From contig CAIXUZ010000075.1 of assembly GCA_903922735.1 (NCBI GenBank), positions 1-37,385 of the forward strand: a stretch of DNA of 37,385 bases. The letters run 5' to 3'. The notes beneath the pieces were generated by a model. The model was not told the origin of the DNA. It saw only the letters and a program-made list of their open reading frames with translations, and ran no database searches. The position numbers were made by a program, and so were the translations under genes. Origin of the DNA: an uncultured Verrucomicrobia subdivision 3 bacterium (GTDB taxonomy: Bacteria > Verrucomicrobiota > Verrucomicrobiia > Limisphaerales > UBA11358). Numbering within the stretch: position 1 is the stretch's first letter; each line of letters begins with the position of its first letter. Shown one piece after another: positions 26,001 through 32,551 of this stretch.

Positions 26001-28219
26001 CGCTTTCCCAGCGCTTCCAACACGAAATCGCCGGCATCAAGATTGCCGTGATCAGCACCCATTTGTCCGCCCTTGAACGCTAGAAATGTTTCGTTATTGT
26101 CGCCCCATGAGGAGCGAAAGACGCCGACCTGCTGCGAATTGAATGGGGTGGAACTGGTCGGACCGAGGAAAAGGATGTCGCTGCCGATGTTTTCGCTCAC
26201 CGGGTCGCCCCCGCGTCCGTCCCACCACAAATCGCTCAATGCATCGGCGGTGTTGTTGGTCCTTTGATAGCTGGCATAGGCAGGCACATCAAAACGCCGT
26301 GCCCACCACATCATGTATGGGCCTTGGGAGGCGCCGGCACCGCCGACGTCGGCGAAATTAAAGTTCCGCCCGTTTGCGCTCGTGCAAAGCATGCCGAAGA
26401 GCCCGGCATTGTTGAGGCCGTTCGTGGTGCTGAGGCCGAAGTCGGTGCCGAGCGCGGATTGCAGGCTGGCGAGCATCCGGAAGTTGTAGTCGCACGCATA
26501 ATCCCAATAGCCAGGGCCCTCATACCAGACACCATTGTCAGTGGTAAAGCGTTGCATTACCGGTGCGCAGGACGAAACGGCGTTGGTTAAAACCAGCGGT
26601 CCAATTGACGAATTTGTGCCCACCGCCAGCGCGCCAATTGCCAGGCCGCCATTGCAGACCAGATTCCAATTGTTGCCAGTGTAGCGTGCCCATCCCACAT
26701 TGCCCTGGTAAGCCGTCAGGCCGGGTTGAAGTCCTTTCACAATGATGTTGGTGAGGATGAACGTGCTCCGGGTGTTGTTCCAATATTCGTAAAACCAGTC
26801 ATAGCCAACGCCAAAGGCGGCCGTCATTTCGGCGGTGTCGAGAAAACTGTTGATTGGATTCCAGTCGGGGAAGTTGCCGGCGGCGTTCAACTCTGTCCAC
26901 GCGCGCTCGGCAAAATTAGTGTTGCCGGAAATTTTCCAGGCCAGACCGAGCTGGTAAATACGCGCCTTCACCGTGCGGCTTTGGTCCAATATTTGGCTTC
27001 GGATGCTTAAACTGTAGGCCACCGGCGGATAGATGTTCGTGTTGAGCAGATTCGTTGCCGTGCCGTAAATCGAAGCATACCACAGCGCCGGCTGGCCGGT
27101 CGGGTTATTGGCAATCTGCTGTTTTAGCCATGCAAACCGTTCCGCGGTCGCAAAAAGCCGTGGATGCGACTGGGCCAGCGTGTTGAAAATGTTAGTTTGT
27201 GTCGGCAACGAGTTATTAAGCCCGGCGGGGATCAGGTTGTCTGCCCCGATCACGCTGAACTGGGATGCGCCCGGCGGCTGCCACGCCACCGAGTAGTGAT
27301 TGTTGTTCGTGCCCGCCTTGTGCAACAGCTCAATGTAATATTTCTGCCAGCCCACCAACGTGATGCCGGTGGACACCTGCGAGACCTGGTTCGACCAGTC
27401 GCGAAAGGCCGTGGCATTGGTGACAAAAGCGATGAGTTGCCCGTTGGTCGGGTTCATGTCGGTGCTCAGCCACAACTGTGCCGTATCACTGGCCGCTACG
27501 GCAAAATTGTAAACCCCATTCGTCGTCGGCATGATATAACCGGTGAGATGCGTGCCCACATTGGTCGTCCAGTTGGTCTGCAAACACTCAAAGGTGACAA
27601 AGTTTTCGCGGCCGTCCGGCAGGTTGGGATAATTTTTGAAACTGGTTAAGTTGGTGATCGCCGTGCCCGGCAAATTCGCCCAGTGTTCGCGTAAAATCGA
27701 GCCGCGCTCGGCCGGCATCATCGCCGGATAAAGCTGGGATTGCGGGACTACCTCGCGGGTCTGGTTGGTGCTGGCCCATTCCAGCAGAATGCTGGCGCTG
27801 TTGGTCCGCTCAATGTATTCCAGCCGGATATTCACCCGCTGTCCGGCCCTGAGCGTAATCTGGCCGGCCATCTGCGCCGGGGTGGCGGCCAGCAGCCGGG
27901 AGACGATGAGCCGGTCATTGACCCACAGCGTCGCGCCATCGTCGGCAGTGACATAAAATGTGTAAGTATCGTTATAACGCGGCTCGAGCTGGCCGGACCA
28001 GCGGATGGAAAAATTATTTGAACCCAATCCGCCAAACCCCGGCGAGCCGGTGCCCCAATCAAAATTCACCGCGGCGTCCACGCGGGAGGATGCGGTGCCG
28101 CTAAAATTGTTCGTGGTGAAGTATTCACCCGTGAGGCCGGCGCCGGCGGCCTGGGTCAACCCGGCGAAGCCGAGCAGAAAAATTGCCGCAAGAAATCTCG
28201 AAAATAAATTCATAAACAA
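16475..28219 (-). CDS. Giant secreted heparinase II/III-like and autotransporter-repeat protein
   Basis: A single uninterrupted frame of 3914 residues. In order: signal peptide (about 1-24); two PA14-type sugar-binding domains (about 25-170 and 175-340; YTFYVTADDGATLWVNDRLI in the first); a heparinase II/III-like lyase domain (about 345-945) with NNWNLVCNGG at 516, WYEGPGYW with E567, and DHGNLDAGDF with H724; a cadherin-like domain (about 965-1055); about 2100 residues of autotransporter-associated beta-strand repeats (for example LTLSGTNTYTGATTINAGEL); an Ig-like stretch (about 3225-3330); MBG-type repeats (about 3336-3725); a cadherin-like sandwich; and the C-terminal domain ending SEFYRLVSP. 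There is no C-terminal beta-barrel, so it is not a classical autotransporter. It is rich in Asn, Thr and Gly. Likely a surface or released lyase with a long adhesive stalk. Export route and substrate are unknown. Confidence 0.88.
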   Translation of the reverse strand: MFMNLFSRFLAAIFLLGFAGLTQAAGAGLTGEYFTTNNFSGTASSRVDAAVNFDWGTGSPGFGGLGSNNFSIRWSGQLEPRYNDTYTFYVTADDGATLWVNDRLIVSRLLAATPAQMAGQITLRAGQRVNIRLEYIERTNSASILLEWASTNQTREVVPQSQLYPAMMPAERGSILREHWANLPGTAITNLTSFKNYPNLPDGRENFVTFECLQTNWTTNVGTHLTGYIMPTTNGVYNFAVAASDTAQLWLSTDMNPTNGQLIAFVTNATAFRDWSNQVSQVSTGITLVGWQKYYIELLHKAGTNNNHYSVAWQPPGASQFSVIGADNLIPAGLNNSLPTQTNIFNTLAQSHPRLFATAERFAWLKQQIANNPTGQPALWYASIYGTATNLLNTNIYPPVAYSLSIRSQILDQSRTVKARIYQLGLAWKISGNTNFAERAWTELNAAGNFPDWNPINSFLDTAEMTAAFGVGYDWFYEYWNNTRSTFILTNIIVKGLQPGLTAYQGNVGWARYTGNNWNLVCNGGLAIGALAVGTNSSIGPLVLTNAVSSCAPVMQRFTTDNGVWYEGPGYWDYACDYNFRMLASLQSALGTDFGLSTTNGLNNAGLFGMLCTSANGRNFNFADVGGAGASQGPYMMWWARRFDVPAYASYQRTNNTADALSDLWWDGRGGDPVSENIGSDILFLGPTSSTPFNSQQVGVFRSSWGDNNETFLAFKGGQMGADHGNLDAGDFVLEALGKRWAWDLGSDNYALPGYFDSNPASATNRWDYYRMRAEGQNTVVINPGNGPDTALGPVASVLTFQSKSSARALSVIDLTPVETNITRAWRGFQLFGPQRKQVLVQDEITSTNADVWWFMHYQTTGMQVTLSPDGTSVTMTQSSNRLWGKILSSGGTFQIMAARPLPTSPDPNGQDLNTSFKKLAIHLTGVTNTTIAVWFVPLALGQIPPIVPPALTPLAQWQIPQNDPPVAADGSISTPKNTPVNVNLTTLVTDTSTPVSNLTYTVTGATNGTVTLLADGHTAQFTPAANFYGTGQFLYTATDAASNSATAAVVVTVLPETWYWDTSTAAGLQAASGNWDSSTATWSSSSAGSNPLLGWPALGNDAVFIGAGGTYNISITGTQNVNQISTTNGVWIFTNGALNHFNGSMTLTANGDTTLNAPLTANTDFTKLGTNRLTLGAPASFSGNVFVPTGTLRSFTNNALPATASLTLGTSTTAGALDFSSASQTLTSLTVITTNSALTNLVTVGGGQTLSITGGFTIGVDASTNSFTTTTMTGGGSLLVTNAVQNVTIGVSSAITSAQGNSASLNLAKLGSVTLGTTNSPLGELRIGYGSGSGSSSATLTLSDTNNSVTATTVQVGNSTQNNGTSGTLILGAGTNVLTADTFNLGLCKVAGTVKFASQTAGSPGSVYIRGMTGPAADIWIGYKNGSGTSANPTSTLDLRGHLATVTADTLAIAVENGANSGGETGLLYFDGGTFTVTNVIIAAKSGTSTSPANGTLNLSGGTFTVFDGGSFTLASQTNTGTATGTLNLTGGTLNSQVDILDGGGANTSTVTLNGGTLNLFGHNLGSAVNINTLNFQSGTLANVAEINAGSPLVKTGSGTLMLSGTNTYTGATTINAGELVGATGGSCSNSAITVLTGATNGVQILSTNGQWICSSLTSRTNTYLDFNFGSVTPSITMAPLQVLNTFTFTNPTVIVHTAAGITNGQYPLVKYGALAGTRISNVSFIPALSTILSSSLITNAVRSTIDLVVVSTNNNGALNWAAGNGFWDINSSANWQNGGIAGFYYQDGKNVILDDTASGVSPILVTNAVTVSPASVTVNLTNKSYRISGSAIAGSGSLTKNGSGALTLSGTNTFTGAMNLNAGTLLVNGNAQACTNKVLVASNAVFGGTGLVGGAVIVATGGKLAPGGLYNVGTLTLTNQLVLNGGRLFFDFANLYGGTNDLVVVGNAVYLTNANSIFVSGEAPAGDYLLMTYPATNGPGTFVLAANYPNVSLVVNPTNLMLHVGTGGSPFGLTWKGYVSGKWDSSVLNWTNGAMATNFNAGDNVVFDDTLAGNASITNATPGAAVLPGLVTFNNSLTSYSVNANIGGSAALAKNGTAMVTLAGTNTYAGDTTISAGELVNSSGGSCSNSTVTVWAGATNGVQILTTGGQWFCNGLTTGTGSYLDFDFGSMPPSATTAPLQILNTFNHTNPTIILHTTAGITNGQYPLIKYGARCGSAISNVIFMPAMAGNLSCSLVINAVRSTVDLVVASTNNNGALNWAVGNGYWDSNTSANWQNDGIAGFYYQDGKNVILDDTASGVSPIFVTNAVTVSPASVTVNVTNKNYIISGSAISGSGSLTKNGPGTLTLSGANNYTGTTIINAGELIGATGGSCSNSTVTILSGATNGVQILNTGGQWFCNGLITGTGSFLDINFGNATPSAATAPLQVLNTFTFTNPTIILRTAAGITNGQYPLIKYGALSGTTISNVTFVPALASDLNYSLITNAVRSTIDLVIVSTSTGGALSWAAGSGNWDINGSANWQNDGIAGFYYQDGKNVFLDDSASGASPILVTNAVTVSPASVTVNVTNKSYTISGSGIAGSGSLTKNGTGTLTLNGGNTYAGDTTINAGTLVVANGGVIYSPANTLNIGVGAGIAGAATLASGGDLTVQTLLATNVVCGGGNNSMLNFTGGTLTTSNYNGLAASILLASNTSWNMNSSWNLNSGTNIFSNVATNQNAAAIVNVGYGTNNVQVNVNPGATWWHAIPANSGSTNILSLYVGNGNATNNSFTVNGGTIIITNATGTATPVSIGNSVGSVNNQLAVLNGGQIFTRCFGGGGQQSGTIGNYGNNNSAILAGTNAAGRKAMWNFGGDRIYIGNASTSNSWVRVDQGGVITNCQLFLWNYASSLIITNGGQLFANAASVGRNGLNSSLVVAGADGAGNKATLAFISGSMTIGGGSVTASNPGSNNTVRVDEGGIITNVSLLSIGGVNATLDINCIGNALIITNSGQVFSSGSSTIGITTNCNNNYVSIGGGASTSLWKLNNTTLTIGNNAAATNNLVTLFGGGVLTNVSSIILGGVNSRFNFNGGTLAAGANGNLFNTNSAAINAAVYVQTNGAVIDSVGFTVTNRLPLLEDPVSPGGGLTKMGSGTLTLLGPNNYSGDTTVTAGTLRILQPTLATNSTVSVAGGAVLNLSFSVTNPVAGFVTNGVSLPAGVYNSTTAAPFITGPGSLLVPGGLILPTISGSATFTNFITTYGLASVAQSFPVTGANLTSDITNTAAPGFEVSTNGSGYGVTAVIPNNGGSASGTVYLRLSATATAGSYNASNIVVVTSAGAASITNVSSVSGNVVNPATPVLTVAASTITYGETLTNVSLAGSVATNANNQASVLGGFALVSATNVPNAGITNVTVNFTPNDTTNYTLASTNVNVTVNPALLVITANSTNKAYNTALVVGGGEFTSSGLVNGNVVTNVTLASSGASNLAPVGVYAITATNALGSGLTNYSISYSNGQLTVCQGVYTIAWTNPASIGYGTALGTNQNAASASVAGIFVYSPTNGTVLAAGTNTLHVTFTPTDTNYSATNLSALLVVTPASLVITVNSTNKAYNTALTFSGGEYTSSGLVNGNVVTNVTLTSDGTAPAAPVGIYAITATNALGSGLTNYSISYSNGQLMVNHGLYTIVWTNPASIGYGTALGTNQNAASASILGSYNYNPTNGTVLPAGTNTLQVTFTPTDTNYAATNLNALLVVNYSSNAYLASLVLSPAGSLSPGFGSNQFNYTATEAYSNAPTVTVTQGDLTAASRLIYGNSTNLLTSGVASAALTLNASPAVTNVVLVRVTAQDGLTELIYTVKVQQLPNTSSPTMTNRFSGTNLMLSWPLGHLGYRLLVQTNQLIGGISTNTNDWMVVPGSTFTNQVSLPVNQVIPSEFYRLVSP
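17058..17531 (-). repeat. MBG-type repeat, copy nearest the C-terminus
   Basis: A 474-base (158-codon) direct repeat within the giant gene. It encodes NSTNKAYNTAL ... GLVNGNVVTNVTL ... IGYGTALGTNQNAAS ... TNTLQVTFTPTDTNYAATNL. The neighbouring copy follows without a gap at 17532. This is an MBG-like extracellular beta-sandwich pair, probably a stalk element. Confidence 0.75.
17532..17970 (-). repeat. MBG-type repeat, second copy
   Basis: The copy upstream in the gene of the 474-base repeat, with the same order of motifs (KAYNTALVVGGGEFTSSG, IGYGTALGTNQNAAS, TNTLHVTFTPTDTNYSATNL). It is very similar at the DNA level, which points to recent duplication or gene conversion within the gene. Confidence 0.7.
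20443..21180 (-). repeat. Long beta-strand repeat module, copy C
   Basis: One of three ~740-base modules in the giant gene. On the coding strand it runs from the TYTG-type strand repeat through an NGVQIL segment, NGQYPLIKYGALSGTTISNV, a WQNDGIAGFYYQDGKNV segment and ends with GSGSLTKNGTG. It is directly adjacent to copy B, with a period of about 738 bases. Confidence 0.75.
21181..21920 (-). repeat. Long beta-strand repeat module, copy B
   Basis: Middle copy of the ~740-base module, tandem with copy C. Anchor landmarks such as the YYQDGKNVILDDTASG coding segment recur at matching offsets. Base identity to the other copies is high by eye, with scattered synonymous changes. Confidence 0.75.
22681..23420 (-). 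repeat. Long beta-strand repeat module, copy A
   Basis: Copy of the ~740-base module closest to the N-terminus of the three. It is separated from copy B by about 760 bases of different beta-strand sequence (21921-22680). The A-to-B offset is about 1500 bases, so the array is not a simple triplet. Confidence 0.75.
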
Positions 28220-28269
28220 ATAGGCGCAGGAATACGAATACTACACTATAAAAAACGAGGAGTAAAACG

Positions 28270-28288
28270 CGAGTTTAAGTTTAACTCG
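28270..28288. promoter_or_regulatory. Small inverted repeat between divergent giant and GH29 genes
   Basis: CGAGTT and AACTCG form six-base arms around a seven-base AT-rich spacer in the 135-base gap between the giant gene (minus) and the fucosidase gene (plus). AT-rich sequence with TATA-like stretches surrounds it. It could be an operator for divergent transcription, but an arm this short can arise by chance. Confidence 0.3.
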
Positions 28289-28354
28289 GGAAATCTTTCC
28301 AAATAATTTGTTTTCGATATTATCCAGCAAACCAACCATAAGCAAAATTCCACG

Positions 28355-29989
28355 ATGACAAGTATAAATTTAAAAACCCTGCTCGCTGGCTTGATTGCGG
28401 GCTGTGCGCTAGCCGCTCAAGCGGCTAGCGATTTGTATCCTGAAGCCCATCCGCCGGCAGGCATCCAGCCTAAGCGGCCGGCCAATTACCAGCCATACCA
28501 GTATCCTTTGTCACCCCAGGAGCTTTTAGCAAAAGAGGGTCCAACTATGGAAAAGTTGGCCAAGGCAGCCTGGGCAGACATTGAACAGATCAATGTCCAG
28601 GGAAAATTCAATAACACACGCGAATCGCTGGCCACCCATCAATGCCCTGAATGGTTCAATGATGCGAAGATTGGCATGTTCATCGACTGGGGCCCGTGGT
28701 CCGTCGGTGCCTATTCTATCACCAACAGCAAAGCTTCCTATCCCGACTGGTATGAAATGCGCATCCGGGACGAGGCGCAGATGAAACAGTATCATGCCCA
28801 GACCTGGGGCGCTGACATCGGCAACGATGATCTTATCAATCTGCTAAGCGATCGCCGGTTTGATTCCCGCAAATTCGCCCGGCTGGCGAAGGCGAGCGGT
28901 TTCCGCTACGTCGTTCCGTTCCTTAAACACCACGGCGGGTTTTGCCTGTGGGACAGCTCCTTCACCCGGCGCGATTCGATGGATTGGGCGTTCCATCGCG
29001 ATTTCGCCACGGAATTGAGCAAGGCTTGCAAACAGGAAGGACTGCGATTCGGTGCTTATGTTTCTGTCGGCGAATGGGATTACCCCGCCATCCTGCCCGA
29101 TGGCAAAATCGGTTCTTTCGGGTTTGATGCGAAATTGCGAGCAACCAACAACCTCACCAATTGTTACTTTTTGTCGGGCAAAATTCCGGTGAAAGACTAC
29201 GCCAAAGATTACCTCATTCCTGCCACCAAGGAACTCATTGACAAGACCAAGCCGGATCTCATCTGGTATGACGGGGCATGGAAGAACACTTCCGATTTTT
29301 ACCTCACCCGCAATCTTAACGCCTATTACTACAACACCGCCCTGCGCGACCGGCGGGAAGTGTGCATCAACGACCGTTCGGGTTCTGATTATCGCGACGG
29401 GAAAGTGGTGGCTGGTAAATCCGATTTCACGACCAGCGAATTCGGTCACGGCGCTTCCACCTTGGATGCCGCCTGGGAAGAGTGCCGCTCGTTCAGCCAT
29501 AACTTCGGCTACAACTGGACTGAAGAATCCGACCCCACCGCCATCTTGAGCGACAAGGCGTGTATTGATTTAGTCGTCGACATTATCGGTCGCGGCGGAA
29601 ATCTGCTCCTGATCGTTTCCCCGACCGGCACCGGGGAGATTCCGGGACGACAGCTTCACGCCATTAACAATCTGGGCGACTGGCTCAAGAAGCATGGCGA
29701 GTCCGTCTATAACACGCGTGCCTACAAACTGAAGGAACAACCCAAATGGGGGCGCATCACCCACTCCAAGGACAACCGCACGGTATATCTGCATATCACC
29801 CGGTGGCCGGCGGATGGCCTCATCCAAGTCCCGGGCATCCCGGTGGCATCCATAGAAGCCGCCACCGTGATGAACGGTCAGGGCATGCCTGGCTTTACTC
29901 AGCCTAATAAAGACGGATTCACCGTCGACCTGTCCGGTTGCACATCGGGCGACCCGAGGGTGTCGGTGATTGTCTTGAAAACAAGATGA
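28355..29989 (+). CDS. Exported GH29 alpha-L-fucosidase
   Basis: Predicted retaining exo-alpha-L-fucosidase of 544 residues. The N-terminus is a signal peptide. LIAGC at residues 13-17 also fits a lipobox, so it may be a lipoprotein anchored at Cys17 rather than cleaved after AQA. The GH29 barrel covers about residues 90-430: CPEWFNDAKIGMFIDWGPWSVGAY (read in parts), PDWYEMRI, FVVPFLKHHGGFCLWDS-like strand segments and PDLIWYDGAW, which places the nucleophile at D306. RGGNLLLIVSPTGTGEIP is the typical end of the catalytic domain, and a C-terminal beta-sandwich follows. It is first in a plus-strand run with GH92 (98-base gap) and the beta-helix protein. Likely target is a fucosylated glycan or plant or algal polysaccharide. 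Confidence 0.93.
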   Translation: MTSINLKTLLAGLIAGCALAAQAASDLYPEAHPPAGIQPKRPANYQPYQYPLSPQELLAKEGPTMEKLAKAAWADIEQINVQGKFNNTRESLATHQCPEWFNDAKIGMFIDWGPWSVGAYSITNSKASYPDWYEMRIRDEAQMKQYHAQTWGADIGNDDLINLLSDRRFDSRKFARLAKASGFRYVVPFLKHHGGFCLWDSSFTRRDSMDWAFHRDFATELSKACKQEGLRFGAYVSVGEWDYPAILPDGKIGSFGFDAKLRATNNLTNCYFLSGKIPVKDYAKDYLIPATKELIDKTKPDLIWYDGAWKNTSDFYLTRNLNAYYYNTALRDRREVCINDRSGSDYRDGKVVAGKSDFTTSEFGHGASTLDAAWEECRSFSHNFGYNWTEESDPTAILSDKACIDLVVDIIGRGGNLLLIVSPTGTGEIPGRQLHAINNLGDWLKKHGESVYNTRAYKLKEQPKWGRITHSKDNRTVYLHITRWPADGLIQVPGIPVASIEAATVMNGQGMPGFTQPNKDGFTVDLSGCTSGDPRVSVIVLKTR

Positions 29990-30087
29990 AACCGGTGCTT
30001 TGACCGGCAGTTGGCAATAACCGCCGGCAGGCGAAAATTGGAGATGGCCATTCTGTTGAATAAAGCATAAAAAATGGATTTAAATCT

Positions 30088-32421
30088 ATGAAGAGTTTCT
30101 TTGCGTTAATGATCGGTGGTTTTTATTGTGTCTCCGTCAGCGTCGCCGGAACATCGCTCGTGACGTTGGCCAATCCGTTGCAGGGCACGGACAATCCCGC
30201 CAACTTTTCCCACGGCAACATATTCCCCGCCATCGCGCTGCCGTTCCCCATGAATGTCTGGTCGCCTTACACGGAGCCGCAAAATAATTTTCTGTTTTAT
30301 CAGTATCGCCACGACCAGATCCGCGGCCTGCGCCAGTCGCATGAGCCGAGCCGGTGGATCGGCGATTATGCCAATTTCTCACTGATGCCGGTTTCGGGAA
30401 AACTGGTGGTGACGGAAAATGATCGCGCTTCCACCTTCCGGCACGAGGATGAAATCGCCCAGCCCAGTTATTACAAGGTGCATCTCGATACTTGGAACGC
30501 CACGGCGGAAATCACACCGACCGAGCGCGCCGCGCGCTTGCGCTTCACCTTCGAGCAGCCGGCGGATTCGTATGTCGTGCTGGATGTTTTCGGCACCAAG
30601 CGGATCTCATCAGTGAAAATCATTCCCGGCCAGAACAAAGTCACCGGCATCGCCCGCAATTATCACAACCGCCCCGGCGTCGGCGTGCCGGAAAACTTCG
30701 GCAACTATTTTGTCATCGTGTTTGACCGGCCCTTTGCCGCCAGCGGTGTCTGGACCTCCAATTCCATCCAGCCGGGGGTGACTGAGCTGGAAAGCCCGCA
30801 GACGCTGGGGGCATTTCTGAAATTTGACACCCGCAAGAACCGCGTCGTCGGCTGCAAGGTGGCTTCCTCGTTCATCAGTCCGGAGCAGGCTGAACGAAAC
30901 CTGGAACGCGAAATTGGCGGTGCGGACTTTGATACTATCCATCAGCGTGCCGAAGCGCGCTGGAACGAAATGCTCGGTCGCGCCCTCGTTACCGGCGGCA
31001 CCGATGATCAGCGGCGGACATTTTATAGCGCGCTCTATCGCGCCACGCTTTATCCGCACCGCTTTTACGAACTGGATAAAAATGACCGTCCGGTTTATTT
31101 CAGCCCTTACGACGGCAAGGTGCATTCCGGCCACCTCTACACCGACAGCGGCTTTTGGGACACGTTTCGTTCCGCGCATCCGCTCATCAATTTGCTGTAT
31201 CCCGAGATTGCCGGCGAGATATTGGAAGGCCTTCTCCATGCCTATGACGAAAGCGGCTGGCTGCCCGAGTGGCCGGGGCCGGGGCATCTTAATTGCATGC
31301 TCGGCAACCACGCCTTTTCGCTGCTGGCCGACGGCTGGATGAAAGGCATCCGCACCTTTGACGCGGAACGGGCCGTGGCCGCGATGGTTCACGACGCGAA
31401 CACTCAAGGTCCCACCAATTGTCCTGCGATTGGTCGCGACGGCGCCGAATTTTACAATTCGCTCGGCTATGTTCCGTATTCCAATAATCGTTCGGATAAA
31501 GCCAGTTTCCGCGGCGCGGCTTCGAAAACCCTGGAATATGCCTACGACGACTATTGTGCCGCGCAGCTCGCCCGTGCCATCGGGAAAAACGCCGAGGCGG
31601 CAATGTTTGCGCGGCGGGCGATGAATTACACAAACTTGTTTGATGCCACCCTCGGCGCCATGCGCGGGCGCAAGGCCGATGGATCCTGGAATGAGCCGTT
31701 TTATGCCGACGAATGGGGCGGGCCGTTTACCGAAGGCAATTCTTTGCAGTGGACTTGGAGCGTTCAGCAGGATGCCCCGGGCCTGATGAAATTGCTGGGT
31801 GGCGAGAAAGCCTACGCTGACAAGCTCGACGCGCTTTTCTCTGCCGCCCCGACGGTTCACACGGGCACTTACAAGCGCATGGAGCACGAGATGCTGGAGA
31901 TGATTGCCTCTGACATGGGGCAATACGCGCACGGCAACGAGCCGGTGCATCACGTGATCTATCTATATAACTACGTCGGCCAGCCGTGGAAGACCCAGTC
32001 GCGCGTCCGCCAGACCATGACGATGCTGTATCAGGCGACGCCGGACGGCATCTGCGGCGATGAGGACACCGGCCAGATGTCGGCTTGGTATGTCTTTAGC
32101 GCGCTCGGTTTTTATCCCGAGTGTCCCGGCGATCCGAATTATTTCATCGGCAGTCCGCTGTTCAAACAGGCGGTTTTGACCCTGCCGAACCAAAAGACGT
32201 TTACCATCACCGCCAAGAAGAACGGCCCGCAGCAGCGCTATATTCAAAGCGCAACGTTGAACGGTACGGATTTTGATCAGACGTTTATCGACCATAAAAC
32301 CATCGCGAACGGCGGCGAACTCAATTTTGAAATGGATTCCGCGCCGAATTATCAATGGGGCACGTCACTGAAAAGCCGGCCCGTTTCACCGCTGGCAACT
32401 TTGCTGGAAGGCTGGAAGTAG
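30088..32421 (+). CDS. Exported GH92 alpha-mannosidase
   Basis: Predicted calcium-dependent inverting exo-alpha-mannosidase of 777 residues. A signal peptide (about 1-20) leads into the N-terminal beta-sandwich (NPLQGTDNPANFSHGNIFPA). The (alpha/alpha)6 domain follows, with YRATLYPHRFYELDK, TDSGFWDTFRSAHPL, SGWLPEWPGPGHLNCMLGNH (read in parts) and HGNEPVHH, where E618 is the likely general acid. ICGDEDTGQMSAWYVFSALG supplies D658 and D660, the region of the catalytic base. All GH92 hallmarks are present and the length is normal. GH92 enzymes act on alpha-1,2-, 1,3-, 1,4- or 1,6-mannosides, and specificity cannot be read here. A five-codon frame (ATG at 30074) ends in a TGA overlapping this ATG and is probably chance. 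Confidence 0.94.
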   Translation: MKSFFALMIGGFYCVSVSVAGTSLVTLANPLQGTDNPANFSHGNIFPAIALPFPMNVWSPYTEPQNNFLFYQYRHDQIRGLRQSHEPSRWIGDYANFSLMPVSGKLVVTENDRASTFRHEDEIAQPSYYKVHLDTWNATAEITPTERAARLRFTFEQPADSYVVLDVFGTKRISSVKIIPGQNKVTGIARNYHNRPGVGVPENFGNYFVIVFDRPFAASGVWTSNSIQPGVTELESPQTLGAFLKFDTRKNRVVGCKVASSFISPEQAERNLEREIGGADFDTIHQRAEARWNEMLGRALVTGGTDDQRRTFYSALYRATLYPHRFYELDKNDRPVYFSPYDGKVHSGHLYTDSGFWDTFRSAHPLINLLYPEIAGEILEGLLHAYDESGWLPEWPGPGHLNCMLGNHAFSLLADGWMKGIRTFDAERAVAAMVHDANTQGPTNCPAIGRDGAEFYNSLGYVPYSNNRSDKASFRGAASKTLEYAYDDYCAAQLARAIGKNAEAAMFARRAMNYTNLFDATLGAMRGRKADGSWNEPFYADEWGGPFTEGNSLQWTWSVQQDAPGLMKLLGGEKAYADKLDALFSAAPTVHTGTYKRMEHEMLEMIASDMGQYAHGNEPVHHVIYLYNYVGQPWKTQSRVRQTMTMLYQATPDGICGDEDTGQMSAWYVFSALGFYPECPGDPNYFIGSPLFKQAVLTLPNQKTFTITAKKNGPQQRYIQSATLNGTDFDQTFIDHKTIANGGELNFEMDSAPNYQWGTSLKSRPVSPLATLLEGWK

Positions 32422-32551
32422 AAACCTGCCGAAGCTGGCAATAATTTAATTTAAAACGGAACGTATTTGGAATGCTCGTGCCGGATTGGACCGCTGGAAA
32501 ATACCGCCCGTGACGATAAGAATGATCAATTCCTTTAGTATGCTGCAAACC

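Noticed and set aside
30074..30091. Five-codon frame (MDLNL) ending in a TGA that overlaps the GH92 start
   Set aside because: It could be a leader that couples translation, but it is too short to tell from chance and has no ribosome site.
30610..31953. A 447-codon open frame on the minus strand
   Set aside because: It lies wholly antisense to the GH92 gene, whose family motifs are intact. The antisense translation shows no recognisable domain and follows from codon bias.
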